Assembly (NCBI GenBank): GCA_963709645.1
Contig: CAVPXP010000003.1
Span: 186,001-250,000, forward strand
Reading direction: 5' to 3'
DNA from: DYRB01 sp963709645
Lineage (GTDB): Bacteria > Pseudomonadota > Gammaproteobacteria > Chromatiales > Chromatiaceae
DNA length: 64,000 bases
The position numbers were made by a program, and so were the translations under genes. The notes beneath the pieces were generated by a model. It saw only the letters and a list, made by a program, of their open reading frames with translations. It was not told where the DNA came from and searched no databases. This document shows positions 35,516 through 44,378 of the stretch, piece by piece (the stretch's first letter is position 1; the number at the start of each line of letters is the position of its first letter).

Positions 35516-36706
35516 ATGTGGAGACGCAGGGTTCCAACCGGACGCGCGGCCTTCTGGCTGCTTGGCCCGATGGCGCTACTAGCGGCCTTGGTGTGGTTCT
35601 CGCGTGACCCCGCGCAGACCCCGTCGCCATCCGTGCCCGTCCCCCTGGCCGAACTCTTCGGCGGGGGGGACGCGGTGTGGGACGCGGGCGAGACCGGGCG
35701 CCCCTTGGACCTGCCGGCCGATCACGGGGCGCACCCAGGGGCCCGCTCCGAGGCATGGTGGCTAACGGCCGCCCTCACGGGCCCGGACGGTCGGCGCTTC
35801 CACCTACAGTTCGCCCTGTTCCGACTGGCCCTGACCCCGGATCCCAAGCCCCGGCCCTCCGCCTGGGCCGCGCATCAGATCTACCGTGCCCACTTGGCCC
35901 TGACCGACGCGGCTGGCGGACACCAACTCGCCTACGAGCGCCTCAGCCGCGACGCCCTCGCGCTCGCCGGGGCGGACAGCCGGCCCCTGCCCCTGCCCCT
36001 GCGCCTCTGGCTGGAGGACTGGTTCCTGGAGATCGGCCAGACCACCGACGGCAGGCCGTCGCTGCACCTGCGCGCCGCGCAAGACGACCTCCACCTGGAC
36101 CTGGCCCTGACCGGGGATGGGCTGGTGCTCACCCAGGGCGAATTGGGACTGGCACCCGGCGCCGGAGTCGGCATGGCCGGCTACCTGATGCCAAGGCTGG
36201 CCACCGAAGGGACCCTAACGCTATCGGACCAGCGGGTCGCGGTCACCGGCGATGCCTGGCTGGACCACGCCTGGGGCATCCTCCCCCTGGCCGGTGGCCA
36301 ACTCGCCCTTGCCCGCTTTTCCTTGCGCCTGTCGGACGACCGAGACCTGATGTGCCTGCGCACCAGTCGTCGCGACGGCAGCGGAACGCCCATCCCCGCC
36401 TGTACCTTGGTCGGACCCGACGGGACCCGGCGCAGCTTCGAGCGCCGCGACCTAACCCTCGATCCACAACGCGAGTGGATCAGCCCGCGGGACGGGACAG
36501 CCTATCCCGTCGCCTGGCGCCTCGCCCTGCCGGATGTCGGGCTTGACCTGCAGTTGATTCCCTTGGTGGACGCCCAGGAGTTGGACCTCTCCCTGCGGCT
36601 CTGGGCCGGCGGAGTGGCGGTGACCGGCGACGCCGACGGCACTCCCGTCGCGGGCGTCGGCCACATTGAGCTGGCGGGCTATGGTCCGCAGGACCCTGGC
36701 AAATGA
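35516..36706 (+). CDS. AttH/CrtC-like lipocalin-domain exported protein
   Basis: A 396-aa protein with an N-terminal membrane anchor or signal (AAFWLLGPMALLAALVWFS). The body is of the two-domain lipocalin type shared by AttH-like secreted hydrolases and carotenoid 1,2-hydratase CrtC. The clearest marks are the LPADHGAHPGARSEAWWLTAALTGPDG block and the GDAWLDHAWG block. A periplasmic role is likely; hydratase activity is not shown. Its stop overlaps the start of the cytochrome gene (ATGA), so the two are cotranslated. Confidence 0.75.
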   Translation: MWRRRVPTGRAAFWLLGPMALLAALVWFSRDPAQTPSPSVPVPLAELFGGGDAVWDAGETGRPLDLPADHGAHPGARSEAWWLTAALTGPDGRRFHLQFALFRLALTPDPKPRPSAWAAHQIYRAHLALTDAAGGHQLAYERLSRDALALAGADSRPLPLPLRLWLEDWFLEIGQTTDGRPSLHLRAAQDDLHLDLALTGDGLVLTQGELGLAPGAGVGMAGYLMPRLATEGTLTLSDQRVAVTGDAWLDHAWGILPLAGGQLALARFSLRLSDDRDLMCLRTSRRDGSGTPIPACTLVGPDGTRRSFERRDLTLDPQREWISPRDGTAYPVAWRLALPDVGLDLQLIPLVDAQELDLSLRLWAGGVAVTGDADGTPVAGVGHIELAGYGPQDPGK

Positions 36707-38154
36707 GAACCGAAACGCGACGCCCAGACCGTCCGTCCCTGCCCTGCGCCGGCCTTGCCGTCATCCTGTGCTGCGCTGCATTGAACGGCTGCGGCAAGGT
36801 AGCGGACCCCGTCCCCAAGGCCGCCCCCGGTCCCATCCCGGCCACGCCACAGCGCCCGGGAAATCCGCAGGCGGGATACGACGCCGTGCTCAACCGGTCG
36901 GCGGTCACTTGCGGCATCCCACTTTCCGCCTACCGCGCCGCCCAGGGCCCCGAGGGCCCCAACCCTGGAACCCAGTTCCCGGGGCGGAGCGAGGACAACG
37001 CCGCCCTGCCCTACAGCCTCACCAGCTATCGCACCCAGGCCGGCATCGATCTCGTCACGACCAACTGCCTGTTATGTCACGCAGCGCCCTTCAACGGGTC
37101 CCTGGTCATGGGCCTGGGCAACGAGTTTCTGGACTTCACCCGCGACCCCATCGCCACAGTGGAACGTAGCGGGGCCCTGGTCAAGGGCCCGCCGGAGGCC
37201 GAGGAATGGCGCCGCTGGGCGGACCGTATCACGGCCATTGCCCCCTACATGCAGACCGACACCATCGGCGCCAACCCGGCCAACAACCTGACCCTGGTCC
37301 TCATGGCCCACCGCGACCACAGGACCCTGGCTTGGTCGGCCAAACCCCTGATCCAACCGCCGCGGGAGCAGCCGCTGCCCGTGAGCGTCCCGCCCTGGTG
37401 GAACATGCGAAAGAAGAACGCCATGTTCTACAACGGCGAGGGGCGCGGCGATCACGCTCGCTACCAGATGCTCGCCTCCACCATCTGCACCGATACAGTG
37501 ACGGAGGCGCAGGTCCTGGACGCCTGGTTCGTGGACGTCCGTGCCTATCTCGTGACCCTCGCCCCGCCAGCCTACCCCTTTCCCATCGACTCGGAACTGG
37601 CCGAGCAAGGCCAGCGCGTCTTCCGGGCCAACTGTAAGCGGTGCCACGGGAGCTACGGAGAGGGAGGCGGGCCCGGCTGGAGCTACCCCAACAAGCTGAT
37701 CGCCCTGGAGGACATCGGCACGGACCCCGCGCTGGCCGAGGCTGGCTTTCGAGACGCCGACCGATTTCTGCGCTGGTTCGCCGCATCCTTCTACGGAGAG
37801 GGGTCCCGGGCTGCCCCGGGGCTCGGTTACGTCGCCCCACCCCTGGACGGGGTCTGGGCCACCGCGCCCTACCTGCACAACGGGTCGGTCCCAACCATCG
37901 CCGCCCTGCTCGACACCTCCCGGAGACCCAGATACTGGCGCCACGCCGGCGATACCCCGGTCTATGACCAGCAGGCGCTGGGCTGGGCCTTCGTGAGCCT
38001 AGAGACGGGCAAGTCAGGGGCTGCGACCCGCGAGGAGCGAGCCCGGATCTACGAGACGGACCGGCTTGGCTATGGCAACCAAGGCCACACCGTCGGCGAC
38101 GATCTGGACCCCATGGAGCGCCTGGCCTTGATCGAGTATCTCAAGACCCTCTGA
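36703..38154 (+). CDS. Diheme c-type cytochrome lipoprotein
   Basis: A 483-aa periplasmic cytochrome. The N-terminus AGLAVILCCAALNGCGK has a lipobox-like LNGC, so it is probably membrane-anchored. Two heme sites are visible: NCLLCHAAPF near residue 123 and NCKRCHGSYGEGGG near 310. The segment APPLDGVWATAPYLHNGSVP, with the His ligand-like region, resembles the C-terminal domain of diheme peroxidase-like cytochromes. Coupled to the lipocalin-like gene, it suggests an extracytoplasmic redox step on a hydrophobic substrate. Confidence 0.82.
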   Translation: MRTETRRPDRPSLPCAGLAVILCCAALNGCGKVADPVPKAAPGPIPATPQRPGNPQAGYDAVLNRSAVTCGIPLSAYRAAQGPEGPNPGTQFPGRSEDNAALPYSLTSYRTQAGIDLVTTNCLLCHAAPFNGSLVMGLGNEFLDFTRDPIATVERSGALVKGPPEAEEWRRWADRITAIAPYMQTDTIGANPANNLTLVLMAHRDHRTLAWSAKPLIQPPREQPLPVSVPPWWNMRKKNAMFYNGEGRGDHARYQMLASTICTDTVTEAQVLDAWFVDVRAYLVTLAPPAYPFPIDSELAEQGQRVFRANCKRCHGSYGEGGGPGWSYPNKLIALEDIGTDPALAEAGFRDADRFLRWFAASFYGEGSRAAPGLGYVAPPLDGVWATAPYLHNGSVPTIAALLDTSRRPRYWRHAGDTPVYDQQALGWAFVSLETGKSGAATREERARIYETDRLGYGNQGHTVGDDLDPMERLALIEYLKTL

Positions 38155-38227
38155 GTCGGATCTCTGATCCGCCTGCCGGGAATCGGGGCGGCAGCGACCG
38201 GGGAGTTGCCCGCGACCTTTCCGAGGA

Positions 38228-39505
38228 TCAGGCCTTCAAGCTCTCCCCAACCTCCCGGCCGCCATTGGTTGCCGCTAAGCCCCAGGCCTTGAAGTGGAAC
38301 AGGATCAGCATCCCCGGGACCGCTGCGAGGGTACAGAACAGGAAGAAACCCGCCCACCCCAGCCACTCGGCCAGGTAGCCCGTGGGTGCAGAGGCGAGCA
38401 CCCGTGGAATCCCCATCAGGCTGGTCAAGAGGGCGTACTGGGTCGCGGTGAAACGCCGGTCCGTCAGGCTCGCCATGAAGGCCACGTAGGCGGTGGTCCC
38501 CATGCCCCCGGTCAAATTCTCGGCGGCGATCACCGCAGCCAGCGCCGGGAGGCTATAGCCGATCATCGCCAGGGCCACGAAGCCGAGGATGGTGACCATC
38601 TGCAGGAAACCGAAGTACCACAGGGCCCGGTAGATCCCGGTCCGCAACATGATCACCCCGCCCAGGATGCCGCCGCCCACCGTCGCCCAGAAGCCGAACA
38701 GCTTCACCACGGTCCCGATCTCCCCCTTGCTGAAGCCAAGCTCCAGGTAGAAGGGGGTGCTGATGGCGGTGGCCATGACGTCGCCGATCTTGTACAGCAG
38801 GATGAAGGCCAGGAACCAGAGCGCATCGGGACGGGCGAAGTACTCCAGAAAGGGCTGCACAACGGCCTCGCGGAGCGACCCCGGCGTCCCGTGGGTGGCC
38901 GGCGGCTCCGGCGCCCAGAGGGTGGTCACAATACCCACCAGCATGGTCAGCCCGAACAGCAGGTAGACCGTCTCGAACGGGAGCCAGTCGGCCAGGATCA
39001 GGCCCCCGCCGCCGGTGACCAGGAGCCCGACCCGATAGCCGCTGACGTAGAGCGAGGAACCGAGCCCAAGCTCACGGTCCGTCAGGTCCTCGCGGCGGTA
39101 AGCGTCCACAACGATGTCCTGGGATGCCGAGAAGAAGGTCACCAGCAGGGCAATCAAGGCCACCAGCCAGGCGTTGGTCGCCGGCTGCGTGAGGCCGAGC
39201 CCCATGATGGCGAGCATCAGGGCGACCTGCATCAGCAGAAGCCAACCCCGCCGCCGCCCGAGCAGCGGCAGGGTATAGCGGTCCAGCACCGGGGCCCAAA
39301 GGAACTTGAGGGTGTAGGGCAACCCCACCAGGGCAAAGAGGCCGATGGTCCCCAGGTCCACCCCTTCCTCCTTCATCCACGCCTGGAGGACGGAGCCGGT
39401 GAGCAGGAGGGGCATACCCGACGAAAAGCCCATGGCAAACGCCACGAGCATCCGGGGGCTGAAGATCGTGCGCAGGGTGTCGGACTTGAACATGGGGGCC
39501 GCCAA
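38228..39505 (-). CDS. ampG: AmpG-type muropeptide permease (MFS)
   Basis: Inner-membrane transporter for anhydro-muropeptides in cell-wall recycling (425 aa). It has the AmpG features RMLVAFAMGFSSGMPLLLTGSVLQAWMKEEGVDLGTIGLFALVGLPYTLKFLWAPVLDR, and FFSASQDIVVDAYRREDL, with 12 hydrophobic segments. The start at 39505 or the Met five codons later gives the same mature sequence. It stands on the minus strand after a 74-bp convergent gap from the cytochrome gene. Confidence 0.92.
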   Translation of the reverse strand: MAAPMFKSDTLRTIFSPRMLVAFAMGFSSGMPLLLTGSVLQAWMKEEGVDLGTIGLFALVGLPYTLKFLWAPVLDRYTLPLLGRRRGWLLLMQVALMLAIMGLGLTQPATNAWLVALIALLVTFFSASQDIVVDAYRREDLTDRELGLGSSLYVSGYRVGLLVTGGGGLILADWLPFETVYLLFGLTMLVGIVTTLWAPEPPATHGTPGSLREAVVQPFLEYFARPDALWFLAFILLYKIGDVMATAISTPFYLELGFSKGEIGTVVKLFGFWATVGGGILGGVIMLRTGIYRALWYFGFLQMVTILGFVALAMIGYSLPALAAVIAAENLTGGMGTTAYVAFMASLTDRRFTATQYALLTSLMGIPRVLASAPTGYLAEWLGWAGFFLFCTLAAVPGMLILFHFKAWGLAATNGGREVGESLKA

Positions 39506-39677
39506 GGCTTAAAGGAGCAGTCGGAAGGGCAAGGGTGGCCCAGGGCCTCCCCGCCGGGACGCAGGCGTCAGCGATCAAGGCCCCTCGGCCGGGCATACTA
39601 ACCCGAGGCCAGCGGGAGGCGACAGCGCGCAGACCGCCCCGAGCGCGGGCAAGGGCCCTTCCAAGCGCCGAAGAGAC

Positions 39678-41159
39678 TTAGCCCCGCCACCCCGCCAGGA
39701 CTTCCATGCAGATCCGGTTCATCTCCGCGGCGCGCGCCGGGGTATCGGCCTCGGTGTAGGCACGCAGCTCTGGGGCGTTCCCCGAGGCGCGCAGGTGGGC
39801 GATCTCGCCGCTCCGGAAGCTGACGCGCAGCCCGTCGGTGGTGTCGAGCCCCGCGACCGGGCCGAATGCCGCACCGAAAACGGCCTCCACCGCCGCCTGG
39901 TCGCGCTGCGGGTCACCACTGGTCATGGCCGCCAGGCGGACCTGGCTGAGGTCGGTGGGGAAGTCCTTGATGCGATCGCTGTGGGTGAAGCGGGCCGGCA
40001 GGTCCGCTGCCAGTTCGGAGACACGCTGACCATGGTCCCGAGCCAGGCAGAGTATGGCCGCGGCCACGATGACGGCATCGCGCGTCGGCAGGGCCGGCAG
40101 CACGCGCTCGTCGCGCACAATGTCGTCGGCGGTAAGAAAGCCGCCGTTAGCCTCGTAGCCGGCTACCGGCGTCGGTCCGGTCGCGAGGAGCTCCTGCATT
40201 CCAGCGATGACATAGGGCGAGCCGATGCGGGTGCGCCAGACGCGCTCGAACCAGCCGCATCGGTCTACGGCCGTGTTGCTGCTCACGGGCGTCACAATCG
40301 AACGGACCCCCAGGTACCGGGCGCACAAGGGTCCGGCGATATCCCCGCGCAGCCATTCGCCCCGCTCGTCGCCCACCAGGGGGCGGTCTCCGTCACCGTC
40401 TGTCGAGACCAGGGCATCGAAGTCCCCTGAGCCAGCCCATTCCCGCGCCAGTTGCACGTCCTCCGGTCGAATCGCCTCGGTATCCACGGGCAAAAAGGCC
40501 TCGGATCGACCGAGGCAGGCGACCTCGGCCCCCAACCCGACTAGGACGGCACGCAGCGCCTCGCGGGCAACGCTGGAGTGCTCGTAGAGCCCAACTCGCA
40601 CCCCGCTCAGGCACCCCGGTGGGAAAAAGCCCAGGTAACGGGCCACATAGGCGTCATAGGCATCAGGCTCCGCAGGTCCAAACCCGGTTGCATCTCGCAG
40701 GCAGCCTGCCGCGTCGAACCGGCCCTCGGGCAGAGAGACGTCCTGGCGGCGGATACCGGCCTCGTCGTCCTTGAGTATCTCCCCGGAGGGCAGATTGAAC
40801 TTGATGCCGTTGCGGTCGTCCGGGATATGGCTCCCGGTGACCATCAGGGTAGGGATGCCTCGGGCAATACCGAAAGCGGCAGCGGCGGGGCTTGGGATGC
40901 GCCCCAGGTGCCGGGCCCGGCAACCCGCGTCCCAAACCGCCCGGGCGCAGGCCGCCATGATGCGCCCGCTGCTGGCGCGGTAGTCCCCGGCAATGCCGAC
41001 CTCGCCACCTGCTTGCAGGTCCCCGATCTCGAATAGGTACTGCACAAAGCCCAGGGTGTAGGCGTAGCAGACCCTGTCGGTCATCGCCTCGACCCGCCCG
41101 CGAGCCCCGCTGGTACCGAACCCAACCCCGCTCTGCGTCATCAGGTCGCCGATCAGCAT
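39678..41159 (-). CDS. Phosphohexomutase (phosphomannomutase family)
   Basis: A 493-aa alpha-D-phosphohexomutase. It has FGTSGARG at the start, MVTGSHIPDDRNGIKF holding the phosphoserine region (canonical T-x-SHNP), the metal loop STDGDGDRPLV, and GYEANGGFLTADD. The C-terminal FRSGEIAHLRASGNAPELRAY provides the phosphate-binding motif. The canonical Asn of SHNP is Ile here. Start at 41159 is preferred because an upstream MNGG extension is not conserved-looking. It probably makes mannose- or glucose-1-phosphate for surface glycans. Confidence 0.88.
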   Translation of the reverse strand: MLIGDLMTQSGVGFGTSGARGRVEAMTDRVCYAYTLGFVQYLFEIGDLQAGGEVGIAGDYRASSGRIMAACARAVWDAGCRARHLGRIPSPAAAAFGIARGIPTLMVTGSHIPDDRNGIKFNLPSGEILKDDEAGIRRQDVSLPEGRFDAAGCLRDATGFGPAEPDAYDAYVARYLGFFPPGCLSGVRVGLYEHSSVAREALRAVLVGLGAEVACLGRSEAFLPVDTEAIRPEDVQLAREWAGSGDFDALVSTDGDGDRPLVGDERGEWLRGDIAGPLCARYLGVRSIVTPVSSNTAVDRCGWFERVWRTRIGSPYVIAGMQELLATGPTPVAGYEANGGFLTADDIVRDERVLPALPTRDAVIVAAAILCLARDHGQRVSELAADLPARFTHSDRIKDFPTDLSQVRLAAMTSGDPQRDQAAVEAVFGAAFGPVAGLDTTDGLRVSFRSGEIAHLRASGNAPELRAYTEADTPARAAEMNRICMEVLAGWRG

Positions 41160-41586
41160 GCGTAACCCCCCATTCAATTCGGCAAAACGGCATTCTAGCC
41201 CCCATGGACTGACATCGCCGCCCGCACGCTGGCAGTGCGAGCGGCCCCCAACCCGGCACAGATCCTGCCTCTGCTCCCGCCACCGACCTCACCCAGCATC
41301 TCCGCACGGCCCGACCCGATTCCTGCCATCGAGCTTGACCGACGGAGTTTCCGACCCGCCCCAGATCGGTTACCCTCGCGTGCGGGTCCAGCAGCGTCGG
41401 CCGGCGCCCAAATTCGGTCGATTAAATCGGCCATCCCGTCAGCAACCGGGGACCTTCACCGCGCCCCCATGAGGGGGAGGAACGCACCCCAGCTCGCCGG
41501 CCAACGCAGCGGCGGACACGGCTCCCCAGAGAGCCCGGCCGTAACGGAATCCCAAGCACCTTCAGACACCAATCAGGAGTGACCAG
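41160..41586. other. Divergent intergenic region, no gene seen
   Basis: These 427 bp separate the phosphohexomutase (minus) from the Met-rich protein (plus). Promoters for both must lie here. I see no gene, repeat or clear promoter pair. Confidence 0.5.
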
Positions 41587-42693
41587 ATGACGAACAGACT
41601 CAGTATTCTCGGCCTCGCATCCGCCGCTACCCTCGCCATGGCCCTGGCCCAGCCGGTCGTCGCCGAGGGCGAGCAGGCCGCGCCCCAGGCACCTGCGGCC
41701 GCCGGGGCGCCCGAGACACCCGCTCCCGCGGCTGCGGCGGCAGCGACCGGCGCGGAAGCGCCGGCTGCGCAGCCCGCCCCGACCGCTGCCGCAGGAACGC
41801 CGCCCGAGGCACCCCCCGCGGCGGAGCCGACAAGCCCCCGTGCCGCCGCCATGCAGCGCATGGAGCAGCACAGGGCGGAGATGGGCGCCGAGCGCAACCG
41901 CCGCTACGCCGAACTGCGACAGCGGGCCGAGGAGGTCGGTATCGAGCTTCCCGAGACCCCACCCTGGGAGCAGCAAGACCTACCAAGCCCCGAGATGCCG
42001 GCCATGCCTTCCGACTCTAGCCCATCCCCCATGGCGGGCATGACGCCGGCGGAGCGCGAGGCCGCGCGTGAGGCTCAATACCAGGCCATGCGCGAGCGCG
42101 CCAAGGCTCATGGTATCGATCTGCCTGAGACCCCGCCCTACAAGACCCTGAGTGTCGAGGAGCGCCGCGCCCAGATGGATCGGATGCGCAACATGACGCC
42201 GGAAGAACGGATGGCCGCCCGTGGCGAGAATTACAAGGAGTTGCGCGAGCGCGCCGAAGCTCAGGGCATCGAATTGCCGGAAACGCCGCCGTGGGAGCTA
42301 GCCCAGCAGCGCCGTAAAGCCATGCAGGAGAAATGGGAATCGTACCGCAAACAGATCGAGGAGATGTCGGAGGAGCAGCGTGAGGCCGCGCGGGCCGTAT
42401 TCGGCGCGGCACCCGGTTTCGATACCCCCCAGATGCCGATGCCCATGCAAAGATCCATGCCGATGGATATGCCAATGGACCGGCCGATGGACATGCCCAT
42501 GGGTAGGGGAATGGACATGCCCATGCCCGGCCAGGATCCGCGAAGCTTCGGAGGCCCCTGCCCTCAGGGTGACTGTGGCGGCATGATGCCGCGTCGCGGC
42601 ATGATGCCCGGCTGGGGCGGCAACCAGGGCATGGAGCAGATGCCCGCCCAGCCCCAAGGCGGTTACGGGGCACCTTGGGGTCGCGGATACTAG
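41587..42693 (+). CDS. Secreted Met/Pro-rich protein with ELPETPPW repeats
   Basis: A 368-aa exported protein of no family known to me. Signal-like start TNRLSILGLASAATLAMALAQPVVA, then an Ala/Pro linker. Three repeats follow, each with the pattern YxxxRxRAxxxGI(E/D)LPETPP(W/Y), at about residues 103-124, 161-182 and 218-239. The tail (about 280-368) is extremely rich in Met-Pro, with MPMDMPMDRPMDMPMGRG, and a CPQGDCGG pair. Met-rich tails often bind copper, but that is inference. It is transcribed away from the phosphohexomutase gene. Confidence 0.85.
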   Translation: MTNRLSILGLASAATLAMALAQPVVAEGEQAAPQAPAAAGAPETPAPAAAAAATGAEAPAAQPAPTAAAGTPPEAPPAAEPTSPRAAAMQRMEQHRAEMGAERNRRYAELRQRAEEVGIELPETPPWEQQDLPSPEMPAMPSDSSPSPMAGMTPAEREAAREAQYQAMRERAKAHGIDLPETPPYKTLSVEERRAQMDRMRNMTPEERMAARGENYKELRERAEAQGIELPETPPWELAQQRRKAMQEKWESYRKQIEEMSEEQREAARAVFGAAPGFDTPQMPMPMQRSMPMDMPMDRPMDMPMGRGMDMPMPGQDPRSFGGPCPQGDCGGMMPRRGMMPGWGGNQGMEQMPAQPQGGYGAPWGRGY

Positions 42694-42718
42694 GCTCCGA
42701 CGGTTCGGTTCCAGAGCA

Positions 42719-42742
42719 GGCGGCGGCTCCTGTCCCGCCGCC
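42719..42742 (+). terminator. GC hairpin after the Met-rich gene
   Basis: Arms GGCGGCGG and CCGCCGCC (8 bp, perfect) around CTCCTGTC, 26 bp after the stop codon. No T-run follows, so a transcript-stabilising or Rho-associated hairpin is as likely as an intrinsic terminator. Confidence 0.45.
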
Positions 42743-42923
42743 CGCGTCGACCAAAAGACCCCGGACCACCGGGGCAGCTCGATCAGAGCACCCGCAACGC
42801 ACCCTAGGGGCGTTGCCGATCTCAACACCATAGTCGCCCGAAAGCGACCACGCTGAACCTGGCCCGGCGCAATACCGCCCGCAGGACCGCCGCAACACTC
42901 GGGCCCGAGAGAGGAACCCGCCC

Positions 42924-43502
42924 ATGAAGATCATTCGCAACTTGCTCGCCTTGGTAGGACTCGCCGTCATCGCCGTGGCGGTGGCAGCCTACCTGCGTTT
43001 CGGCCCCCAGATCGCACAGCTCGACCCCGGCGCCATGAATGTCTATGCCGAATTCGCCCAGAAGGTCATGGAGACCGGCGACCCGGCCGTCGCCATGATG
43101 TGGGCCGTGCCGGTGGCCGACGGCCTGGACCCGGAGGACGTGGTCGACTCCCTCAAAAGCATCGCCACCTCGCACAATTTCCTGTTCGTCGGCGAGTCGC
43201 CGCTCTACAAGCAAATCGAGGCGGTTACCGGGGAGAAGTACCGCTACGTGAACTTCCTGTCGTTCTGCGATGCCCGCGTCGGGGCCCAGATGCTGGACTA
43301 CCGCAACGAATACTCGGGGTTCATGCCCTGCCGCATCGCCCTCGTGCAGAACACCGATGGAAAGCTTTGGCTCTACTCCATGAACCTGGACCTCATGATC
43401 CACGGCGGGCGGTCGCTCCCGCCGGAACTCCACGCCTCGGCCGTGAAGGTCCGCGACACCATCAAGGTCATCATGGATGGGGCCGCCAAGGGCGAGTTCT
43501 AA
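42924..43502 (+). CDS. DUF302 family membrane-anchored protein
   Basis: A 192-aa protein with an N-terminal helix (LLALVGLAVIAVAVAAYLRF). The soluble domain DGLDPEDVVDSLKSIATSHNFLFVGESPLYKQIE and YRNEYSGFMPCRIALVQNTDGKLWLYSMNLDLMIHGG is of the DUF302 type, with FCDARVGAQMLDY supplying a conserved Cys. The function of DUF302 is unclear; redox or sulfur-related contexts have been proposed for the family. It stands alone between two hairpin/promoter-bearing spacers. Confidence 0.82.
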   Translation: MKIIRNLLALVGLAVIAVAVAAYLRFGPQIAQLDPGAMNVYAEFAQKVMETGDPAVAMMWAVPVADGLDPEDVVDSLKSIATSHNFLFVGESPLYKQIEAVTGEKYRYVNFLSFCDARVGAQMLDYRNEYSGFMPCRIALVQNTDGKLWLYSMNLDLMIHGGRSLPPELHASAVKVRDTIKVIMDGAAKGEF

Positions 43503-43890
43503 GCTTCGCCCCAAGGCGCTCCGGACGGGGTACGCGGGACCTTCGTCCCCCGTCCAATCGAGGCCCCAGGCTCCGCGCTGAACCATCCCCCGGTAGGCTG
43601 GACGCCGGGAAGGCGCACAGCCGGCCGTCGACTGGCCATACTCGGCTGTTCTCAATCGACTTATTGCGCACCTTGAGCGGATCGTCGAGGGCGGTTGAGG
43701 GCCCAGCCCGTCGGTTGACACATTCGACCATCCGCTACACTCTAGCCACTCCGGCGCCAACCCTTGCCCAGAGTGCCGCCCTGCCTGCCTCGGCACCGGA
43801 AATCCGCGAGAAGCAACCCGACGGTTGCCAGACACGGGACCCGCGACCACAGGGAAGTCGGCTACCCCAAAGAATTTGGAGGATTTCGAG
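43503..43890. other. Intergenic region before the CBS gene
   Basis: This 388-bp stretch has no supportable gene. It holds the candidate promoter described at 43715-43743. Nothing else is recognised. Confidence 0.5.
43715..43743 (+). promoter_or_regulatory. Candidate sigma-70 promoter for CBS-hoxH
   Basis: Perfect -35 TTGACA at 43715-43720, with TACACT at 43736-43741 (15-bp spacer) or CACTCT at 43738-43743 (17-bp spacer) as -10. It is about 150 bp upstream of the CBS gene. No sigma-54 GG-N10-GC element is evident. Confidence 0.5.
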
Positions 43891-44319
43891 ATGCAGACGG
43901 TGCGACAGGTATTGCAGTCCAAGGGCCGAGAGGTCATGACCATAGGGCCAGAGACGAGCGTCTACGACGCCCTGGCACTGATGGCCGACAAGCAGATCGG
44001 GGCTCTGGTCGTCACCCAGGGAAGCAAGGTCCTTGGACTCATGTCCGAGCGCGACTATGCCCGGAATGTGGCTCTGCAGGGCCGAAAGTCAAAGGATACC
44101 CGGGTCGGAGACATCATGATGACGAAGGTCGCCTGTGTCGGCCCGGACCAGACGGTGCAGGACTGCATGTCCATCATGACGGAGATGCGGGTCCGCCATC
44201 TGCCGGTAATGGAGGGCGAGAGCCTATACGGCATTGTTTCCATCGGTGACCTGGTCAAGGCGATCATCGAGGAACAGGAGGTCCTCATTGAGCACCTGGT
44301 CCGCTACATCAACGGATAG
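43891..44319 (+). CDS. CBS-domain pair protein
   Basis: A 142-aa protein made of two CBS repeats: VMTIGPETSVYDALALMADKQIGALVVTQGSKVLGLMSERDYARNV and IMMTKVACVGPDQTVQDCMSIMTEMRVRHLPVMEGESLYGIVSIGDLVKAIIEEQ. Such stand-alone pairs bind adenine nucleotides and act as energy sensors. The ATG at 43891 follows GGAGGATTTCGAG, a good ribosome-binding site. It lies 59 bp before hoxH and may be cotranscribed with it. Confidence 0.92.
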   Translation: MQTVRQVLQSKGREVMTIGPETSVYDALALMADKQIGALVVTQGSKVLGLMSERDYARNVALQGRKSKDTRVGDIMMTKVACVGPDQTVQDCMSIMTEMRVRHLPVMEGESLYGIVSIGDLVKAIIEEQEVLIEHLVRYING

Positions 44320-44378
44320 CAAGCGGCCGAGCCGCCCGCCGCCGGCCCCCATCCCAGATCGAACCGGGTGACGCAATC

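Noticed and set aside
35516..36706. Possible carotenoid biosynthesis role for the lipocalin-like gene
   Set aside because: CrtC shares this fold, but no other carotenoid gene lies nearby and the AttH-type family is much broader, so no gene symbol was given.
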